From Bacteroidales bacterium (lineage in GTDB: Bacteria > Bacteroidota > Bacteroidia > Bacteroidales > Muribaculaceae), in contig CAJTEX010000002.1 in assembly GCA_910575615.1 (NCBI GenBank), positions 120,117-184,116 on the forward strand: a stretch of 64,000 nucleotides of DNA, read 5' to 3'. Each line of letters opens with the position of its first letter. The stretch's first letter is position 1. Below are positions 51,914 through 61,165 of the stretch, piece by piece. The translations under genes were made by a program, and so were the position numbers. Under the pieces are notes generated by a model. It had not been told where the DNA came from. It saw only the letters and a program-made list of their open reading frames with translations, and did not search any database.

Positions 51914-53239
51914 ATGACAAGATATGATCTTATAGTCATCGGTGCAGGGCCTGCCGGTTATCCGGCAACCGCCTGCGGCGTGAGACAAGGGTTGAAGACC
52001 CTGTTGATAGAGTCGGGTCCGCTCGGCGGCGCCTGTCTCAACCGGGGATGCATCCCTACCAAGACCTTCTGCCGTTCGGCCGACGCGGCCCTTGAGGCGG
52101 CCCGCGCCGGGGAATTCGGCGTTGACATCCCCGCAGGCACGATAACCATCGACATGCCCCGCATCGTGGAGCGCAAAAACCAGATTGTCGCCCAGCTCCG
52201 CGAGGCTGTGGCCGCCGTGGTCAACGGTGCTGATGTTAAGACAGGCATGGCCCGTTTCATCTCCCCCACCGAGGTGGAGGCCGACGGCGAGACATTCACC
52301 GCCCCAAAGATAGTAGTGGCTACCGGAGCCAGACCCGCCATGCTACCCATTCCAGGGGCCGAGCTGTGTGTCACCTCCGACCATCTGCTTGACACCACTG
52401 CCCTGCCATCCTCCATGGCAGTGATCGGCGGCGGAGTGATCGGCATGGAGTTCGCCTCGGTCTACGTCGCCCTCGGATGCGAGGTCACAGTGATTGAATA
52501 CTGCAAGGAGATACTCCCCGGCTTTGACCGCGACATAGCCAAACGCCTCCGCTCCTCACTGTCGAAACGCGGTGTGAAATTCCTCCTCAGCGCCGCCGCC
52601 ACCGCCGTGGAGGAAAACGGCGACGGCAGCCTGAAGGTAAGATACGAGGCCAAGAACAAACCCGGCGAGACAGATGTGGAGAAGGTGCTGATGGCAGTGG
52701 GCCGCAAGGCGGTCATCCCCGACGGCATCGCCGAGGCCGGGGCAGCCATCACCCCCAAAGGGATAACCGTCGACGAGAATTTCCAGACCACAATCCCCGG
52801 TGTGTATGCCGTCGGAGACTGCAACGGAATATGCCAGCTGGCCCACGCCGCCACCGCCCAGGCGCGCCGCGTGATGGGTGTCGACACAGACCTCTCCCCC
52901 ATCCCCGCCGCCGTCTTCACGGTGCCGGAGGCAGCCTCCGCCGGACTTACCGAGGAGCAGGCCGAAGCGCAGGGAATCTCCCCCATCCGGGTGGTCAAGC
53001 TACCCTTCAGGGCCAATGGAAAAGCCCTCACCCAGGGGGAGGCCGACGGCATGGTGAAAATGGTTGTCAGCGGCGACAGGATACTTGGCTGCCACATACT
53101 CGGCCCACATGCCTCCGACCTGATAATGGAGGTGTCGCTGGCCATCTCGGCAGGGCTACCGGTATCGGCTGTCACCCGCGCCATCCACCCCCATCCCACC
53201 CTCTGCGAACTTATCCCCTCTGCCTTGTCACAGGCATAG
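51914..53239 (+). CDS. lpdA: Dihydrolipoyl dehydrogenase (E3/L protein)
   Basis: The 441-residue flavoprotein reoxidises the reduced lipoyl arm of GcvH with NAD+. The FAD motif is LIVIGAGPAGYPATACG, the redox disulfide is in GGACLNRGCIPTK (Cys41 and Cys46), the NAD motif is MAVIGGGVIGMEFASVYVAL, and the His-Glu pair is in HPHPTLCELI. Its place at the end of the glycine cleavage operon suggests a dedicated E3. It stops with TAG and is followed by a terminator. Confidence 0.96.
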   Translation: MTRYDLIVIGAGPAGYPATACGVRQGLKTLLIESGPLGGACLNRGCIPTKTFCRSADAALEAARAGEFGVDIPAGTITIDMPRIVERKNQIVAQLREAVAAVVNGADVKTGMARFISPTEVEADGETFTAPKIVVATGARPAMLPIPGAELCVTSDHLLDTTALPSSMAVIGGGVIGMEFASVYVALGCEVTVIEYCKEILPGFDRDIAKRLRSSLSKRGVKFLLSAAATAVEENGDGSLKVRYEAKNKPGETDVEKVLMAVGRKAVIPDGIAEAGAAITPKGITVDENFQTTIPGVYAVGDCNGICQLAHAATAQARRVMGVDTDLSPIPAAVFTVPEAASAGLTEEQAEAQGISPIRVVKLPFRANGKALTQGEADGMVKMVVSGDRILGCHILGPHASDLIMEVSLAISAGLPVSAVTRAIHPHPTLCELIPSALSQA

Positions 53240-53275
53240 CAACCAATCATTCCTCCCCGTAGGGAAAACCACCGG

Positions 53276-53309
53276 AAGGGTCACGCCGAAACCAGCGTGG
53301 CCCTTTTGA
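53276..53309 (+). terminator. Intrinsic terminator of the glycine cleavage operon
   Basis: AAGGGTCACGC (53276-53286) pairs with GCGTGGCCCTT (53295-53305), one G-U pair in 11, with an 8-nt loop and a following TTTTGATTT. It lies about 40 nt past the lpdA stop. Confidence 0.8.
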
Positions 53310-53319
53310 TTTCAGCCCC

Positions 53320-53763
53320 GCCACCACTGTTGAAAAACATGTTGAAAACCGTGTTGAAAAAAGGATGGGAAGATTTTCCGGAAGATGTTGGAAGATAAAC
53401 CCCGCTCCCTGTATAATCACCCGACAGGTTATCTCCAAATATCTGCCGGGCAAGTTTTGGATGGTTGTTTCAACGCGTTTTTCCAGGGTTATCAATAGTT
53501 GAATACTATGAAGTTATCAGTTGATAAAGTTATCAACGGCATGTTGATAACCTCGCAACACGCTGATTTGAAGCACTGTTTATGTTGACAGCATGTTGAA
53601 ACAGTCAGGCCGCATGTCGATAACCGTGAAATCCAAATCAAAGGCCGGAAAGTTATGACGTTTATCAACAGACTTTATTATTCGGGAGGATTTTTGGTCG
53701 GAATCCAAAAAACTCCGTTTTTCAAAACTCTTAGATTCATCTCATAAAAAAGAATGTTGAAAA
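53320..53763. other. oriC: Candidate chromosomal replication origin (oriC)
   Basis: This ~450-bp AT-richer stretch has no gene. It holds many DnaA-box-like words: TTATCAACA at 53662-53670 and, inverted, at 53542-53550; TTATCAACG at 53530-53538; TTATCAATA at 53489-53497; inverted TTATCAACT at 53519-53527; and inverted TTATCGACA at 53615-53623. A second word, TGTTGAAAA, occurs at 53329-53337, 53340-53348, 53352-53360 and 53755-53763, plus TGTTGAAAC at 53594-53602. An AT-rich CTTTATTATT segment follows the last box. Clusters of this kind mark origins, and a parS-like site lies 22 kb to the left. dnaA is not in the window, which is not unusual in this phylum. Confidence 0.6.
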
Positions 53764-53776
53764 CCCGGCTGGCGGT

Positions 53777-53808
53777 TTTGGAGAAGACAGCGAAAAGGAG
53801 TAACTTTG
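53777..53808 (+). promoter_or_regulatory. Promoter of the DUF3078 gene
   Basis: TTTG at 53777-53780, 20 nt, then TAACTTTG at 53801-53808. This is a full consensus about 50 nt before the ATG at 53859, on the right flank of the candidate origin. Confidence 0.8.
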
Positions 53809-53858
53809 CATGACGATAACCGATAGTATCAACTTGCACATACACCGATTATTTTCCT

Positions 53859-55238
53859 ATGCCTTCTGCCTGTCAAGATTCCAATAAGGTCATTACATTG
53901 TTGCTTTTTTTCGCGAGTCTGATGATGTCTCCGGTCAAGCTGGGGGCGCAGTCGCTTTTCGACGAGCTGATTGTCGAGGGTGAGACCGTGGCTTTGCCCT
54001 CCGACTCGCAAGGAGGGCTCGTGGTGCTGCCCGGGATGACCCTCCCCACCGACACCACCCTCAATGTCTCAGACCGGATGTACAACGAGATATTCTACCT
54101 CCCCCTGGTGTTTGACCATTACGACATGTTCCTCTCCGAGAAAGCCGGCGATCCGCTGGTCGACGCTTTCCCCGCCGAGGGGGAGCCTGACTCCTTTTTC
54201 AACCGTCTGGTCAAACGCAACTACCGCCAGCGTTATTTCATGCAGCAGGTGATGTCGGAGCTTCCCGAGATTGTCCGCTACAATATGGCCACGATGCCCC
54301 GCCCCCCGAAGAAATTCGTCATGCACCTCGACCCCTCCACCGCCAAGCTTACCGTCGAGGAGTTCAAGGAAGCCCCCCTCGACTCGATGAAACAGGTTGT
54401 GCCTGAAATCGAGCCGGAGCGCATCAACTGGCTCCACACCTTCGACGGGTCGCTCCATTTCTCCCAGGCCTACATCTCCCCCAACTGGTATCAGGGAGGC
54501 AACTCAAACCTCAACATGATCTTCGGGGCGCTCTACAACGTCAAGCTCAACCCCAAGTTCAACCCCAATGTGATTTTCGAGACGACAGCCTCTTACAAGC
54601 TCGCCCTCAACAATGCCCCGGAGGACTCCATACACAGGTACAACATCTCGGAAGACCTCTTCCAGATCAACTCCAAATTCGGTCTGAAAGCAGCCCGCAG
54701 ATGGTACTACTCGATCACCGCGCAGTTCAAGACCCAGCTCCTCAACAGCTACAAGGTCAACTCCGACGAGATGATAGCCTCGTTTCTCTCCCCCTCCGAG
54801 CTGAATGTCGGTGTCGGTCTGACCTACTCATACGAGAATCCACGCAAGACAGTGCAGTTCTCGGCCTCGATAGCCCCTCTGAGCTACAACCTCAAGACCT
54901 GCACCAATCCCAACCTCAATCCCGAGGCGTTCGGCATCGATGCCGGCAAGACATCAAAAAGCGAATACGGTTCGTCGCTTGAGCTGAATTTCAAGTGGAA
55001 AATCACCTACAACATCACCTACACCTCGCGCCTGTTTGCCTTCACCGACTACCATTACCTGCAGGGCGACTGGGAGAACACACTCGACTTCTCAATCAAC
55101 CGATTCATGTCGGCGAGAGTCTACGGCCATCTCAGGTATGACTCCCAGGCCCCCGAGGTGGATGACACATCATGGCGCCACTGGCAGTTCAAGGAAATCC
55201 TCTCGATTGGTTTCGCCTACAAGTTCTCGCGCCTGTAA
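53859..55238 (+). CDS. DUF3078 outer-membrane beta-barrel protein
   Basis: The 459-residue protein has a signal peptide (ITLLLFFASLMMSPVKLGAQ). After ~150 residues of soluble sequence comes a barrel of alternating strands (INWLHTFDGSLHFSQAYISP, NWYQGGNSNLNMIFGALYNV, and the C-terminal FKEILSIGFAYKFSRL ending in an aromatic/Leu pattern). NWYQGGNSN is the hallmark of Bacteroidota DUF3078 proteins, which are predicted outer-membrane proteins of unknown function. It is a single-gene unit with its own promoter. Confidence 0.87.
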   Translation: MPSACQDSNKVITLLLFFASLMMSPVKLGAQSLFDELIVEGETVALPSDSQGGLVVLPGMTLPTDTTLNVSDRMYNEIFYLPLVFDHYDMFLSEKAGDPLVDAFPAEGEPDSFFNRLVKRNYRQRYFMQQVMSELPEIVRYNMATMPRPPKKFVMHLDPSTAKLTVEEFKEAPLDSMKQVVPEIEPERINWLHTFDGSLHFSQAYISPNWYQGGNSNLNMIFGALYNVKLNPKFNPNVIFETTASYKLALNNAPEDSIHRYNISEDLFQINSKFGLKAARRWYYSITAQFKTQLLNSYKVNSDEMIASFLSPSELNVGVGLTYSYENPRKTVQFSASIAPLSYNLKTCTNPNLNPEAFGIDAGKTSKSEYGSSLELNFKWKITYNITYTSRLFAFTDYHYLQGDWENTLDFSINRFMSARVYGHLRYDSQAPEVDDTSWRHWQFKEILSIGFAYKFSRL

Positions 55239-55240
55239 AG

Positions 55241-55272
55241 TTTGGCGGTTGACGAAAAATTGAGTAATTTTG
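55241..55272 (+). promoter_or_regulatory. Promoter of nadA
   Basis: TTTG at 55241-55244, 20 nt, then TAATTTTG at 55265-55272. It begins 2 nt after the DUF3078 stop codon, with a leader of ~30 nt to the nadA ATG. Confidence 0.8.
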
Positions 55273-55308
55273 CCTCCTAAAACCTTATATAATCCATTAG
55301 CTTCTAAG

Positions 55309-56247
55309 ATGGAAAAAGACAGAGAGGCACTGATTGCCGATATCCGCCGCCTCAAGCAGGAGCGCGACGCGGCCATTATGGCCCATTATTACACCGACGG
55401 CGACATCCAGGACATCGCCGATGTTGTCGGCGACTCGCTTGCCCTGGCCCGCAAGGCCCGCACCCTGCCCAACAAGGTGATAGTGATCTGCGGAGTGCAT
55501 TTCATGGGGGAGACAGCCAAGATACTTTGTCCCGACAAGACAGTGCTGGTGCCTGACACAGAGGCCGGATGCTCCCTGGCCGACTCATGCCCCGCCGATG
55601 AGTTCGAGGCATTCGTCAAGGCCCATCCGGGCCATACCGTGGTAAGTTATGTCAACACCTCCGCCGCGGTGAAGGCCCTGACCGACGTGGTGGTCACCTC
55701 ATCCAACGCCCGCCAGATCGTGGAGGCCCTCCCCGCCGATGAGAAAATCATATTCGGACCCGACCGCAACCTCGGCAACTACATCAACAGCGAGACCGGC
55801 AGAGACATGCTGCTCTGGGACGGCGCGTGCCATGTGCATGAGCAATTCTCCCTGCAGGCCATCATAGACCTGAAGAAACAGCACCCGGGAGCCAGGTTGC
55901 TGGTGCATCCCGAATGCAAGAAGGCGGTGACGCTGCTGGCCGACCATGTAGGTTCGACAGCGTCGTTGCTCGACTACGCCCGCCAGAGCGACGCCACCGA
56001 ATTCATCGTCGCCACCGAGAGCGGCATACTCCACAAGATGCGCCAGTTCTGCCCCGGCAAGAGTTTCATCCCTGCTCCCCCGGAGGAGGCCGGATGCGCC
56101 TGCAACAACTGCAGCTACATGAAGCTCAACACCCTCGCCAAGCTGCGCGACTGCCTGCGCGACATGTCGCCCGCCATAGAGGTGGATGCCGAAATCGCCC
56201 GCAAGGCCATCCGTCCCATCGACAGGATGCTCGAATTGTCGAAATAA
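55309..56247 (+). CDS. nadA: Quinolinate synthase A
   Basis: NadA condenses iminoaspartate with dihydroxyacetone phosphate to quinolinate in NAD synthesis, using a [4Fe-4S] cluster. The 312-residue protein has IMAHYYTDGDIQDIADVVGD and VHFMGETAKILCPDKTVLVP. The cluster Cys residues lie in PDTEAGCSLADSC, LVHPECKKA, and EEAGCACNNCSYMKLNTL. The ATG at 55309 is chosen; an in-frame TTG at 55270 lies inside the promoter and is rejected. leuS follows 12 bp later, so the two probably share a transcript. Confidence 0.96.
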   Translation: MEKDREALIADIRRLKQERDAAIMAHYYTDGDIQDIADVVGDSLALARKARTLPNKVIVICGVHFMGETAKILCPDKTVLVPDTEAGCSLADSCPADEFEAFVKAHPGHTVVSYVNTSAAVKALTDVVVTSSNARQIVEALPADEKIIFGPDRNLGNYINSETGRDMLLWDGACHVHEQFSLQAIIDLKKQHPGARLLVHPECKKAVTLLADHVGSTASLLDYARQSDATEFIVATESGILHKMRQFCPGKSFIPAPPEEAGCACNNCSYMKLNTLAKLRDCLRDMSPAIEVDAEIARKAIRPIDRMLELSK

Positions 56248-56259
56248 TAAAGAATCATT

Positions 56260-59058
56260 ATGGACTACAATCATAGAAAAATAGAATCCCGCTGGCAGCA
56301 GTACTGGAAAGACAACAAGGTCTACCATACGGAGATTGACCATGGCAAGCCCAAATTCTATGTGCTTGACATGTTTCCCTACCCCTCCGGGGCGGGTCTG
56401 CATGTGGGACATCCGCTGGGCTACATAGCCAGCGACATCTACGCCCGTTACAAGCGGCTCAAAGGTTTCAACGTGCTTCACCCGATGGGATATGACGCTT
56501 ACGGCCTACCCGCCGAGCAGTATGCCATCCAGACCGGGCAGCACCCCGAGAAGACAACCACCGAGAACATCGCCCGCTACCGGGGGCAGCTCGACCGGAT
56601 TGGGTTCTGCTATGACTGGGACCGCGAGATACGCACCTGCGACCCGGAGTATTACCACTGGACCCAGTGGGCTTTCATCGAGATGTTCAACCACTATTTC
56701 GATGTGAAGCAGCAGAAGGCGATGCCTGTCGCCGACCTGGAGGCATATTTTGCCGCCAACGGTTCGGAGGGGCATACAGCAGCCGAGTCGAAGCCGTTGA
56801 AGTTCACAGCCGGGGAATGGAAGGCCATGGACGACAAGCAGCGCAGCGACACGCTGATGAACTACCGCATCGCCTACCTGGGCAACACGATGGTGAACTG
56901 GTGTCCGCAGCTTGGCACGGTGCTGGCCAACGACGAGGTGAGCGAGGGTGTCTCCATCCGCGGAGGTTATCCCGTTGAGCAGAAGCTGATGTACCAGTGG
57001 TGTCTGCGCGTCAGCGCCTATGCCCCCCGCCTGCTCGACAGCCTTGAGAGCCTTGAATGGAGCGATTCCATAAAGGAGACACAGCGCAACTGGATCGGGC
57101 GCTCTGAGGGTGCCGAGATGCAGTTCAAGGTGGCCGATTCTGATGTGGAGATGACAATCTTCACCACTCGCGCCGACACGGTGTTTGGTGTCACATTCAT
57201 GGTGCTTGCCCCTGAGAGCAAGTATGTCGACATGGTGACCACTCCAGGTCAGCGTCAGGCCGTGGAGGATTACCGCAACGAAATCAAGCACAAGACCGAG
57301 CGCGAGCGTATTGCCGACAAGAAGGTGAGCGGTGTGTTCACCGGCGCGTATGCCGTAAACCCCCTTACCGGCAAGCGTATTCCCATCTGGGTCAGCGATT
57401 ATGTGCTGGCCGGTTATGGTACCGGGGCCATCATGGCCGTGCCTGCCCATGACAGCCGCGACTATGCTTTCGCCCGCAAGTTTGACCTCCCCGTTATTCC
57501 CCTGATTGAGGGGGCAGACGTGTCTGAGGGGAGCTTCGACGCCAAGGAGGGTAAGATGATAAACTCCGCCTCTGACAAGCTCGACCTCAACGGTCTGGAG
57601 GTGAAGGAGGCCATCGCCAGGACAAAGGAATTCATCGAGAAGGAGGGTCTCGGACGCGTCAAGGTCAATTACCGCCTGCGCGACGCCATTTTCTCGCGTC
57701 AGCGCTACTGGGGCGAGCCTTTCCCGGTCTACTACAAGGATGGTGTCCCGATGATGCTTCCCCTCGACAAGCTGCCCCTGCAGTTGCCTGAGATTGACAA
57801 ATATCTCCCCACAGAGTCGGGTGAGCCTCCTCTTGGCCGTGCCGCCGGATGGCAGACCGAAGAGGGTTATCCTCTGGAACTCAACACTATGCCCGGTTTC
57901 GCAGGTTCGTCGGCCTATTACCTCCGGTATATGGATCCGCGCAACCATGACGAGCTTGTCTCCAAGGAGGCCAATGACTACTGGCAGCAGGTCGACCTCT
58001 ATGTGGGGGGTACCGAGCATGCCACGGGCCATCTCATCTACTCACGTTTCTGGAACAAGTTTCTCTATGACCTGGGCAAGGTCTGCAAGGATGAGCCTTA
58101 CCGCAAGCTGGTCAACCAGGGTATGATCCAGGGCCGTAGCAACTTCGTGTACCGCATCAAGGACACCAACACTTTCGTGTCGGCCGGTCTGCGCGGCGGA
58201 TATGACACCACTTCCATCCATGTCGATGTCAATATCGTGTCGAATGACCGTCTTGACACTGAGGCTTTCCGCCGCTGGCGTCCGGAATACGCTGACGCGG
58301 AGTTTGTCCTCGAGAATGGCGAGTATGTGTGTGGCTGGGCTGTCGAGAAGATGTCAAAGTCGATGTTCAATGTGGTCAATCCAGATGACATCGTGGAACG
58401 TTACGGTGCTGACACCCTGCGCCTTTACGAGATGTTCCTCGGGCCTGTGGAGCAGAGCAAGCCGTGGGACACCAATGGTATCGATGGTGTCAACCGTTTC
58501 ATCAAGAAACTCTGGAATCTCTTCTACAAGGGGGAGAAGTGGCTTGTCGATGACTCCAAGCCTTCGCGTGAGGCGCTGAAGTCTGTACATACCCTTATCA
58601 AGAAGGTCACTGCCGACATTGAGGCTTTCTCTTACAATACTTCGGTTGCGGCTTTCATGATTTGTGTCAATGAGATTTCCAAGCTTGATTGCCACAGCCG
58701 TGAGGTGCTGACTCCGCTTGTGGTGCTGCTGGCTCCGTTTGCCCCGCATGTGGCTGAGGAGTTGTGGCATGCGCTTGCCGCTGATGGCAAGGAGGATGCC
58801 GCTGATGCCGCTTCCACTGTGTGTGACGCGCAGTGGCCTGAGTGGAATGAGGAGTATCTCAAGGCTGACGCTATCAATCTGCCGGTGTCGTTCAATGGCA
58901 AGACGCGATTCATGCTCTCTGTGGCTCCTGAGACTTCAAAAGAGGAAATCGAGAAGCTGGCTCTTGAGTCGCCTGATGCCGCTAAGTGGATTGAGGGCAA
59001 GACTATACGCAAGATTATCGTTGTGCCTAACAAGATTATTAATATCGTTGTGGGGTAG
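56260..59058 (+). CDS. leuS: Leucyl-tRNA synthetase
   Basis: The 932-residue class I synthetase has the HIGH motif as [17 protein letters not shown] and the KMSKS motif as [16 protein letters not shown]. An editing domain lies between ([38 protein letters not shown]). It is full length. Codon choice shifts along the gene. In the first 30 codons after the ATG I count 12 C-ending and 5 T-ending codons. In the last 30 before the stop I count 6 C-ending and 12 T-ending. Protein sequence is conserved throughout, so this is not a sign of decay. It ends with TAG before a terminator. Confidence 0.97.
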   Translation: MDYNHRKIESRWQQYWKDNKVYHTEIDHGKPKFYVLDMFPYPSGAGLHVGHPLGYIASDIYARYKRLKGFNVLHPMGYDAYGLPAEQYAIQTGQHPEKTTTENIARYRGQLDRIGFCYDWDREIRTCDPEYYHWTQWAFIEMFNHYFDVKQQKAMPVADLEAYFAANGSEGHTAAESKPLKFTAGEWKAMDDKQRSDTLMNYRIAYLGNTMVNWCPQLGTVLANDEVSEGVSIRGGYPVEQKLMYQWCLRVSAYAPRLLDSLESLEWSDSIKETQRNWIGRSEGAEMQFKVADSDVEMTIFTTRADTVFGVTFMVLAPESKYVDMVTTPGQRQAVEDYRNEIKHKTERERIADKKVSGVFTGAYAVNPLTGKRIPIWVSDYVLAGYGTGAIMAVPAHDSRDYAFARKFDLPVIPLIEGADVSEGSFDAKEGKMINSASDKLDLNGLEVKEAIARTKEFIEKEGLGRVKVNYRLRDAIFSRQRYWGEPFPVYYKDGVPMMLPLDKLPLQLPEIDKYLPTESGEPPLGRAAGWQTEEGYPLELNTMPGFAGSSAYYLRYMDPRNHDELVSKEANDYWQQVDLYVGGTEHATGHLIYSRFWNKFLYDLGKVCKDEPYRKLVNQGMIQGRSNFVYRIKDTNTFVSAGLRGGYDTTSIHVDVNIVSNDRLDTEAFRRWRPEYADAEFVLENGEYVCGWAVEKMSKSMFNVVNPDDIVERYGADTLRLYEMFLGPVEQSKPWDTNGIDGVNRFIKKLWNLFYKGEKWLVDDSKPSREALKSVHTLIKKVTADIEAFSYNTSVAAFMICVNEISKLDCHSREVLTPLVVLLAPFAPHVAEELWHALAADGKEDAADAASTVCDAQWPEWNEEYLKADAINLPVSFNGKTRFMLSVAPETSKEEIEKLALESPDAAKWIEGKTIRKIIVVPNKIINIVVG

Positions 59059-59062
59059 GAAT

Positions 59063-59442
59063 CTTTTTCAGCCGAAAAAGATTTTAAAAGGGCTTTTCCG
59101 AGTGGGGGATTTTGCTTCCTCCGGCTTGGAAAAGCCTTTTTTCTGTATTCTGGTTTGTCTTGTGTTTCTGGCCTTTTCTGGTTCTTGTTAGTCTCTTGTT
59201 TCCGTTCTTTGTTTCCGTTCTTTTGGCAGGCCCAAAAGAACCAAAAGGCCAAGGGCGCGTGAAAATCCATGGGAGGAGGCCTGGTGGCTCCGCGCGGCGC
59301 ACCGGGAACTCGCCCTGCGGGCTCAGACATCCCGGTGCTGTGCCGCCCTCCCGCCACCGCCCCCTCCCGATTTTCACAATGCGCCCGCCATCCGGACACT
59401 TTTTCAGCCGAAAAAGATTTTAAAAGGGCTTTTCCGAGTGGG
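59063..59442. repeat. Repeat block bounded by two 44-bp direct repeats, downstream of leuS
   Basis: A 44-bp sequence at 59063-59106 recurs exactly at 59399-59442. Each copy begins CTTTTTCAGCCGAAAAAG, a 7-bp stem with 4-nt loop. Between the copies are an inverted repeat of GTTCTTTTGG (59217-59226 with 59232-59241) and GTGAAAATC near 59263 facing GATTTTCAC near 59369. A 103-codon frame across it is low-complexity and not a credible gene. No transposase gene is present, so this is a non-autonomous or degenerate dispersed element. Confidence 0.8.
59091..59142 (+). terminator. Terminator of nadA-leuS
   Basis: GGCTTTTCC (59091-59099) pairs with GGAAAAGCC (59128-59136), followed by six T. The left arm is part of the first 44-bp repeat copy. 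Confidence 0.7.
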
Positions 59443-59524
59443 TATTTCAATAAAAAAGACCAACCCACTTACGATGTAACCGAATATCTCCATTAATTCA
59501 CCTCTCCTCCGGAAGCTCGGGATG

Positions 59525-60451
59525 TCAGTCACGGTGGTTGCGGGGATGGTGGAGGAGAATCTGGGTGCGGAGCAGGGTGGGGTTGAGGTGGAGGTAGATT
59601 TCGGTGGTGGAGATGGATTCGTGGCCGAGCATCTGCTGGATGGCGCGCAGGTTGGCGCCCCCTTCGAGAAGGTGGGTGGCGAAGCTGTGGCGCAGGGTGT
59701 GGGGTGAGATGGTCTTGCGTACGTCGGCTTTCAGGGCCAGGCGGCGTATGATGGTGAATATCATCTGGCGGGTCAGCCGTGAGCCCCGGCGGTTGAGGAA
59801 GAGTATGTTGTCTTCGCCCGGTTTCACCTCGACTTTGCTGCGGGCCTCGCGCATGTATTCCAGGATGCGGTCGATGGCCACCTCTGACATTGGCACCACA
59901 CGCTGTTTGTTGCCTTTGCCGTTCACTATGAGGTATTGTTCCTGGAGATAGACTTTGGAGACCTCGAGGTTGACCAGTTCGGAGACGCGCAGCCCGCATC
60001 CGTAGAGTGTCTCGATTATTGCCCTGTTGCGGATGCCCTCGGGTGTGGAGAGGTCGATGGCCGCTATCATGGAGTCTATCTCCTCGACCGACAGCACCTC
60101 GGGGAGGTGGCGGCCTATGCGCGGCACCTCCAGCAGTTCCGAAGGGTCGCTGTCGATGTAGCCCTCGACACGCAGGTAATGGAAGAATTGCTTGATGCCG
60201 CTGACGAGACGGGCCTGGGAGCGCACGGCTATTCCTAGGTCGTGGACCTGGGCCATGAATTCCTGGAGGGTGGCGTATTCCACCTGGCGCAGTGGCAGCG
60301 GCCCGTCTTCACGGCCTGTGGCGAGCCAGTCAAAGAGCTTGTCGATGTCCATTCCGTAAGCCTCACGGGTGTTTTCCGACAGACCCCGTTGCAGGGTCAG
60401 GTAGCCAAGGAACGAGCGGCGCAGCCGGGCTATGTCGTCGATTTCTCTCAT
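59525..60451 (-). CDS. xerD: Site-specific tyrosine recombinase XerD
   Basis: XerD resolves chromosome dimers at dif with XerC. The 308-residue protein has an N-terminal SAM-like core-binding domain (FLGYLTLQRGLSENTREAYG) and all catalytic residues: Arg155 (GCGLRVSEL), Lys179 (NGKGNKQR), His251 and Arg254 (HTLRHSFATH), His277 (LGHESISTTE) and Tyr286 (IYLHL). The ATG at 60449-60451 fits XerD starts; an upstream ATG at 60487 adds non-conserved residues. No integrase-like context (attachment site or cargo) is seen, so a housekeeping role is likely. Confidence 0.94.
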   Translation of the reverse strand: MREIDDIARLRRSFLGYLTLQRGLSENTREAYGMDIDKLFDWLATGREDGPLPLRQVEYATLQEFMAQVHDLGIAVRSQARLVSGIKQFFHYLRVEGYIDSDPSELLEVPRIGRHLPEVLSVEEIDSMIAAIDLSTPEGIRNRAIIETLYGCGLRVSELVNLEVSKVYLQEQYLIVNGKGNKQRVVPMSEVAIDRILEYMREARSKVEVKPGEDNILFLNRRGSRLTRQMIFTIIRRLALKADVRKTISPHTLRHSFATHLLEGGANLRAIQQMLGHESISTTEIYLHLNPTLLRTQILLHHPRNHRD

Positions 60452-60514
60452 ATCGGTGCGATGGGGCAGAGGGATGGGGCAAGTCAATGGGGCAGGGGTG
60501 CGGAATCAGTCTGG

Positions 60515-61165
60515 TCAGATAAGCATCTCGAAATCCTCGCGTGGCAGTTTGGGGTTGGCCACATACACGCCGCTGACATCGTCATGGAAAGTCATGCCGA
60601 ACGGGGCTGCGGCGGCCACCTGTTCCCACAGCCGCCTGAGTGTGGGCAGGTGCATGTTGCGGAAGAATATCACCACCCCGCCGGGATGGTCGAGCGCGTC
60701 GAGCAGGTAGCTCCTGATGGTCGTGAAATTCATCTCGAGGGTGTAATTGACGATGATGAAGCATGTCTTTGACATGTCTATCGCGGTCGGATTCTCGCGC
60801 GACCACCTGTGGAGGGCGGCCGACGGTATGGCCCTCTCGATTATTATGCGGCTCACCTCGTTTCCTCCCCCGATTTCTATCACCTGGGCGGGGTTGAAGC
60901 GGCATAGCATCCTGAAAAGCATCCTCGCCTCCTGCCTCTCATAGTCTGATGAGTAGAAGATCATATTGTCTATCAGTCCGTCGCGGTGGGTCTTGCCGCA
61001 GAGCGAGTCTATTTCGGGATACGCGTAGTAGTATGCCTCGCGGTCGCGCAACACCTTTGTGATGAAGTCGAAGGCAAAAGGGGAGTGGACCCCGAATCCG
61101 CGGCTTGTGCGGTAACGGCGGGGCCACCGGGCGATTTCCCTTATGCGGCGTGTCAGGCGTCTCAT
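60515..61165 (-). CDS. Class I SAM-dependent methyltransferase-like protein
   Basis: The 216-residue protein has a basic N-terminus and RTSRGFGVHSPFAFDFITKV, a motif common to a Bacteroidota methyltransferase-like family. QVIEIGGGNEVSRIII resembles the glycine-rich SAM motif I, but after it the usual acidic residue and later motifs are weak. It may therefore have little or no activity; the substrate is unknown. Its ATG overlaps the YfhO-type gene stop by 4 bp, so the two are translationally coupled. Confidence 0.7.
   Translation of the reverse strand: MRRLTRRIREIARWPRRYRTSRGFGVHSPFAFDFITKVLRDREAYYYAYPEIDSLCGKTHRDGLIDNMIFYSSDYERQEARMLFRMLCRFNPAQVIEIGGGNEVSRIIIERAIPSAALHRWSRENPTAIDMSKTCFIIVNYTLEMNFTTIRSYLLDALDHPGGVVIFFRNMHLPTLRRLWEQVAAAAPFGMTFHDDVSGVYVANPKLPREDFEMLI

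Noticed and set aside
56506..58032. 508-codon open frame opposite leuS
   Set aside because: Shadow of leuS; composition is that of an antisense frame.
59112..59423. 103-codon frame with hydrophobic start in the repeat block
   Set aside because: Lies across nested inverted repeats and inside the two 44-bp copies; Pro/Arg/Gly-rich ending looks like a translated repeat.
59525..60451. XerD-like gene as the integrase of a mobile island
   Set aside because: Length and motifs fit housekeeping XerD; no attachment-site repeats or cargo genes flank it.
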